A DNA stretch of 64,000 nt from an uncultured Cytophagales bacterium. GTDB taxonomy: Bacteria; Bacteroidota; Bacteroidia; Cytophagales; Cyclobacteriaceae. The DNA is taken from assembly GCA_913057175.1 (NCBI GenBank), contig CAJXNP010000015.1, positions 1 to 64,000 on the forward strand, read 5' to 3'. The translations under genes and the position numbers were made by a program. Below are positions 62,935-64,000 of this stretch, in pieces. The number at the start of each line of letters is the position of its first letter. Within the stretch, counting starts at the first letter, position 1. Under the pieces are notes generated by a model, which saw only the letters and a list, made by a program, of their open reading frames with translations, was not told the DNA's origin and did not search any database.

Positions 62935-63750
62935 ATGAAAAAATCACTAAAGATAAATATGCCGGCTTTGGCAGTCCTTGTAATATTAACAATGCTTGCA
63001 GGATGTGGCAAACCCCCAAAAGAAAAAAAGGCTTCCCAAAGAATGAAGCACAATTACATTGTGCTGCTCGACCTGTCGGACCGGATCATCGTTCAGGAAA
63101 ATCAACCCGATCGCGACAAGGAAATCATCCGGAAACTATATGGAATGTTTGAGGGCCAGGTTAAAAAAGATCTGTACATCAAATCTCGGGATGAAATCAA
63201 GGTAGTAATCGCCCCACAGAAGGGAAGCGATGTGAGAAGAGATGTCTTTGAAGACCGGTTGTATGTCAATATGGATAACATCCAGAAGATCTACAGAAGG
63301 TCAAAAGAAGACGAAAGAAGAAAAGACTTCTATGCGAATCTTGATTCCCTTTACCAGGAAGCGCTTTTCAGCAAAAAACCGGAAGATTACCACGGAGCGG
63401 ATATCTGGAAATACTTTTACGAAGACCTGAAAGTGGATTATGTAAAAGATACGTTGACGGAAAATTACCTTTTCATCCTGACGGATGGCTACCCGATCGT
63501 TGGTAAAAACCAGATAAAACTCCAGGAGGTGAAAAATGAATATCCGGATCTCCACATTGTACTGATAGAAGCGGCTCCAAGGGAAAAAGACATGGAATGG
63601 GATCGCATCATGGGAATCTGGGAAAACTGGTTTGACAATATTGGCGTGAAGCAATACACACTTATCAAGCGTGGCGCTATCTCAAAAGAGCTGGAACAGA
63701 TAGAGGATGTCCTGAATAGTGAAGGAAATTCTTCTCTTACCCTAAAATAA
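62935..63750 (+). CDS. VWA-like lipoprotein
   Basis: 271 aa. Lipobox MLAGC at about 20-24. Then a VWA-type beginning (NYIVLLDLSDRIIV, with D-x-S in place of D-x-S-x-S) and the typical later strand FILTDGYP (TDG). The last 60 residues are helical (ISKELEQIEDVLNS). VWA domains with a MIDAS often hold a metal and bind a partner. The altered motif makes the metal site uncertain. Coupled to the upstream coiled-coil membrane protein. Confidence 0.75.
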   Translation: MKKSLKINMPALAVLVILTMLAGCGKPPKEKKASQRMKHNYIVLLDLSDRIIVQENQPDRDKEIIRKLYGMFEGQVKKDLYIKSRDEIKVVIAPQKGSDVRRDVFEDRLYVNMDNIQKIYRRSKEDERRKDFYANLDSLYQEALFSKKPEDYHGADIWKYFYEDLKVDYVKDTLTENYLFILTDGYPIVGKNQIKLQEVKNEYPDLHIVLIEAAPREKDMEWDRIMGIWENWFDNIGVKQYTLIKRGAISKELEQIEDVLNSEGNSSLTLK

Positions 63751-63790
63751 GCTGGTATAGACCTGCTTAGATTTTAGTAAGATTTAAAGA

Positions 63791-63834
63791 AAGCCACGAA
63801 TGCGCGAATAAAAATATTCGCGCATTCGTGGCTT
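63791..63834. repeat. Perfect 20-bp inverted repeat with 4-base loop
   Basis: AAGCCACGAATGCGCGAATA (63791-63810), AAAA, then its exact complement at 63815-63834. It lies 40 bases after the VWA-like gene. Such GCCACGAAT-type hairpins are often dispersed repeats in Bacteroidota; only one copy is seen here. It could also serve as a bidirectional terminator, although it lacks a pronounced U-run. Confidence 0.85.
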
Positions 63835-63884
63835 ATTTCATTAAGTTTGTACAACATCTTTTATTGCCTTGTACTAACAAAAAA

Positions 63885-64000
63885 ATGAAGAACTATAAAA
63901 TTGAAATGGGTAATTATCTTGAAGATTACTCGATTTTTTACAATGAAAGCGATGGTCGGGGAGTCAAAAGAGAACTAAAGATTGACGTAGATATTATTAA
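63885..64000 (+). CDS. Partial protein at right edge, unknown
   Basis: ATG at 63885, open to the window end (38 codons and 2 bases). Begins MKNYKIEMGNYLEDY and continues with FYNESDGRGVKRELKIDVD. No family is recognised and the gene is cut off, so only the N-terminus is known. Confidence 0.5.
   Translation, partial: MKNYKIEMGNYLEDYSIFYNESDGRGVKRELKIDVDII

Noticed and set aside
1-64000. CRISPR array, rRNA or insertion sequence
   Set aside because: No regularly spaced short repeats, no rRNA-like stretch and no transposase-like protein were found; the only regular repeats are the coding repeats at 1-810.

Overview
The window looks like a chromosomal segment from a marine or soil Bacteroidota bacterium, most likely of the order Cytophagales. 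The evidence is as follows: proteins ending in type IX secretion (T9SS) sorting domains; a TonB receptor with a carboxypeptidase-regulatory-like N-domain; many PorT-like outer-membrane barrels; promoters of the Bacteroidota form TTTG-N19/20-TAnnTTTG; almost no Shine-Dalgarno sequences; a moderately AT-rich composition; and a DnaG primase without zinc ligands. Lineage and function are read from sequence alone; no database search was run.

Layout. 1-1583 (-): 5' part of a large Ig/PKD-like repeat surface protein whose near-identical repeats are GC-rich. 1748-13614 (-): an unusual accessory cluster in transcription order: TIR-like protein B, a 12-TM ATP/ADP-translocase-like transporter fused to HEAT repeats and a cyclic-nucleotide-binding domain, TIR-like protein A, an nSTAND1-WD40 NTPase, an outer-membrane barrel and a propeller-like lipoprotein. 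This is the best candidate for an undescribed system, either signalling or biological conflict, coupled to the envelope. 13754-17735 (+): a DUF4136-like lipoprotein, then an ECF sigma / anti-sigma-like / DUF4097-like / two-barrel operon. 17760-20934 (-): sugar kinase, a beta-lactamase-fold lipoprotein lacking catalytic residues, and a barrel. 21152-22253 (+): tiny lipoprotein and D-2-hydroxyacid dehydrogenase. 22254-23750 (-): ScfR/RamB-type regulator.

24059-32594 (-) is a housekeeping run: mrp, NifU-like Fe-S carrier, secreted M43 protease, ddl, PASTA protein, T9SS cargo and fabH. 32827-37640 (+) holds dnaG, a small ORF with terminator, rpsA (S1) with a structured leader and a very long Lys/Glu/Ala tail, and tRNA-Cys. 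37.7-40.2 kb is a small accessory patch next to the tRNA, containing two tail-anchored small proteins, a lipoprotein and a HEPN-like protein.

40197-45204 (-): AGE-family epimerase lipoprotein and a propeller sensor kinase. 45291-48311: TonB receptor divergent from a DtxR-family regulator; a perfect 16-bp palindrome occupies the spacer of the receptor promoter, which gives a clear metal-regulation model. 48665-49485 (+): YjbR- and DinB-like pair. 49647-56437 (+): the transglutaminase / circularly permuted ATP-grasp / alpha-E operon of predicted peptide modification. 56544-58970 (+): GMC oxidoreductase with its gluconate-2-dehydrogenase subunit-3-like partner. 58963-61455: DinB, ThuA-domain and TfoX-N genes. 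61715-63750 (+): a coiled-coil/4-TM protein with a VWA-like lipoprotein, then a perfect 20-bp inverted repeat and a gene running off the right edge.
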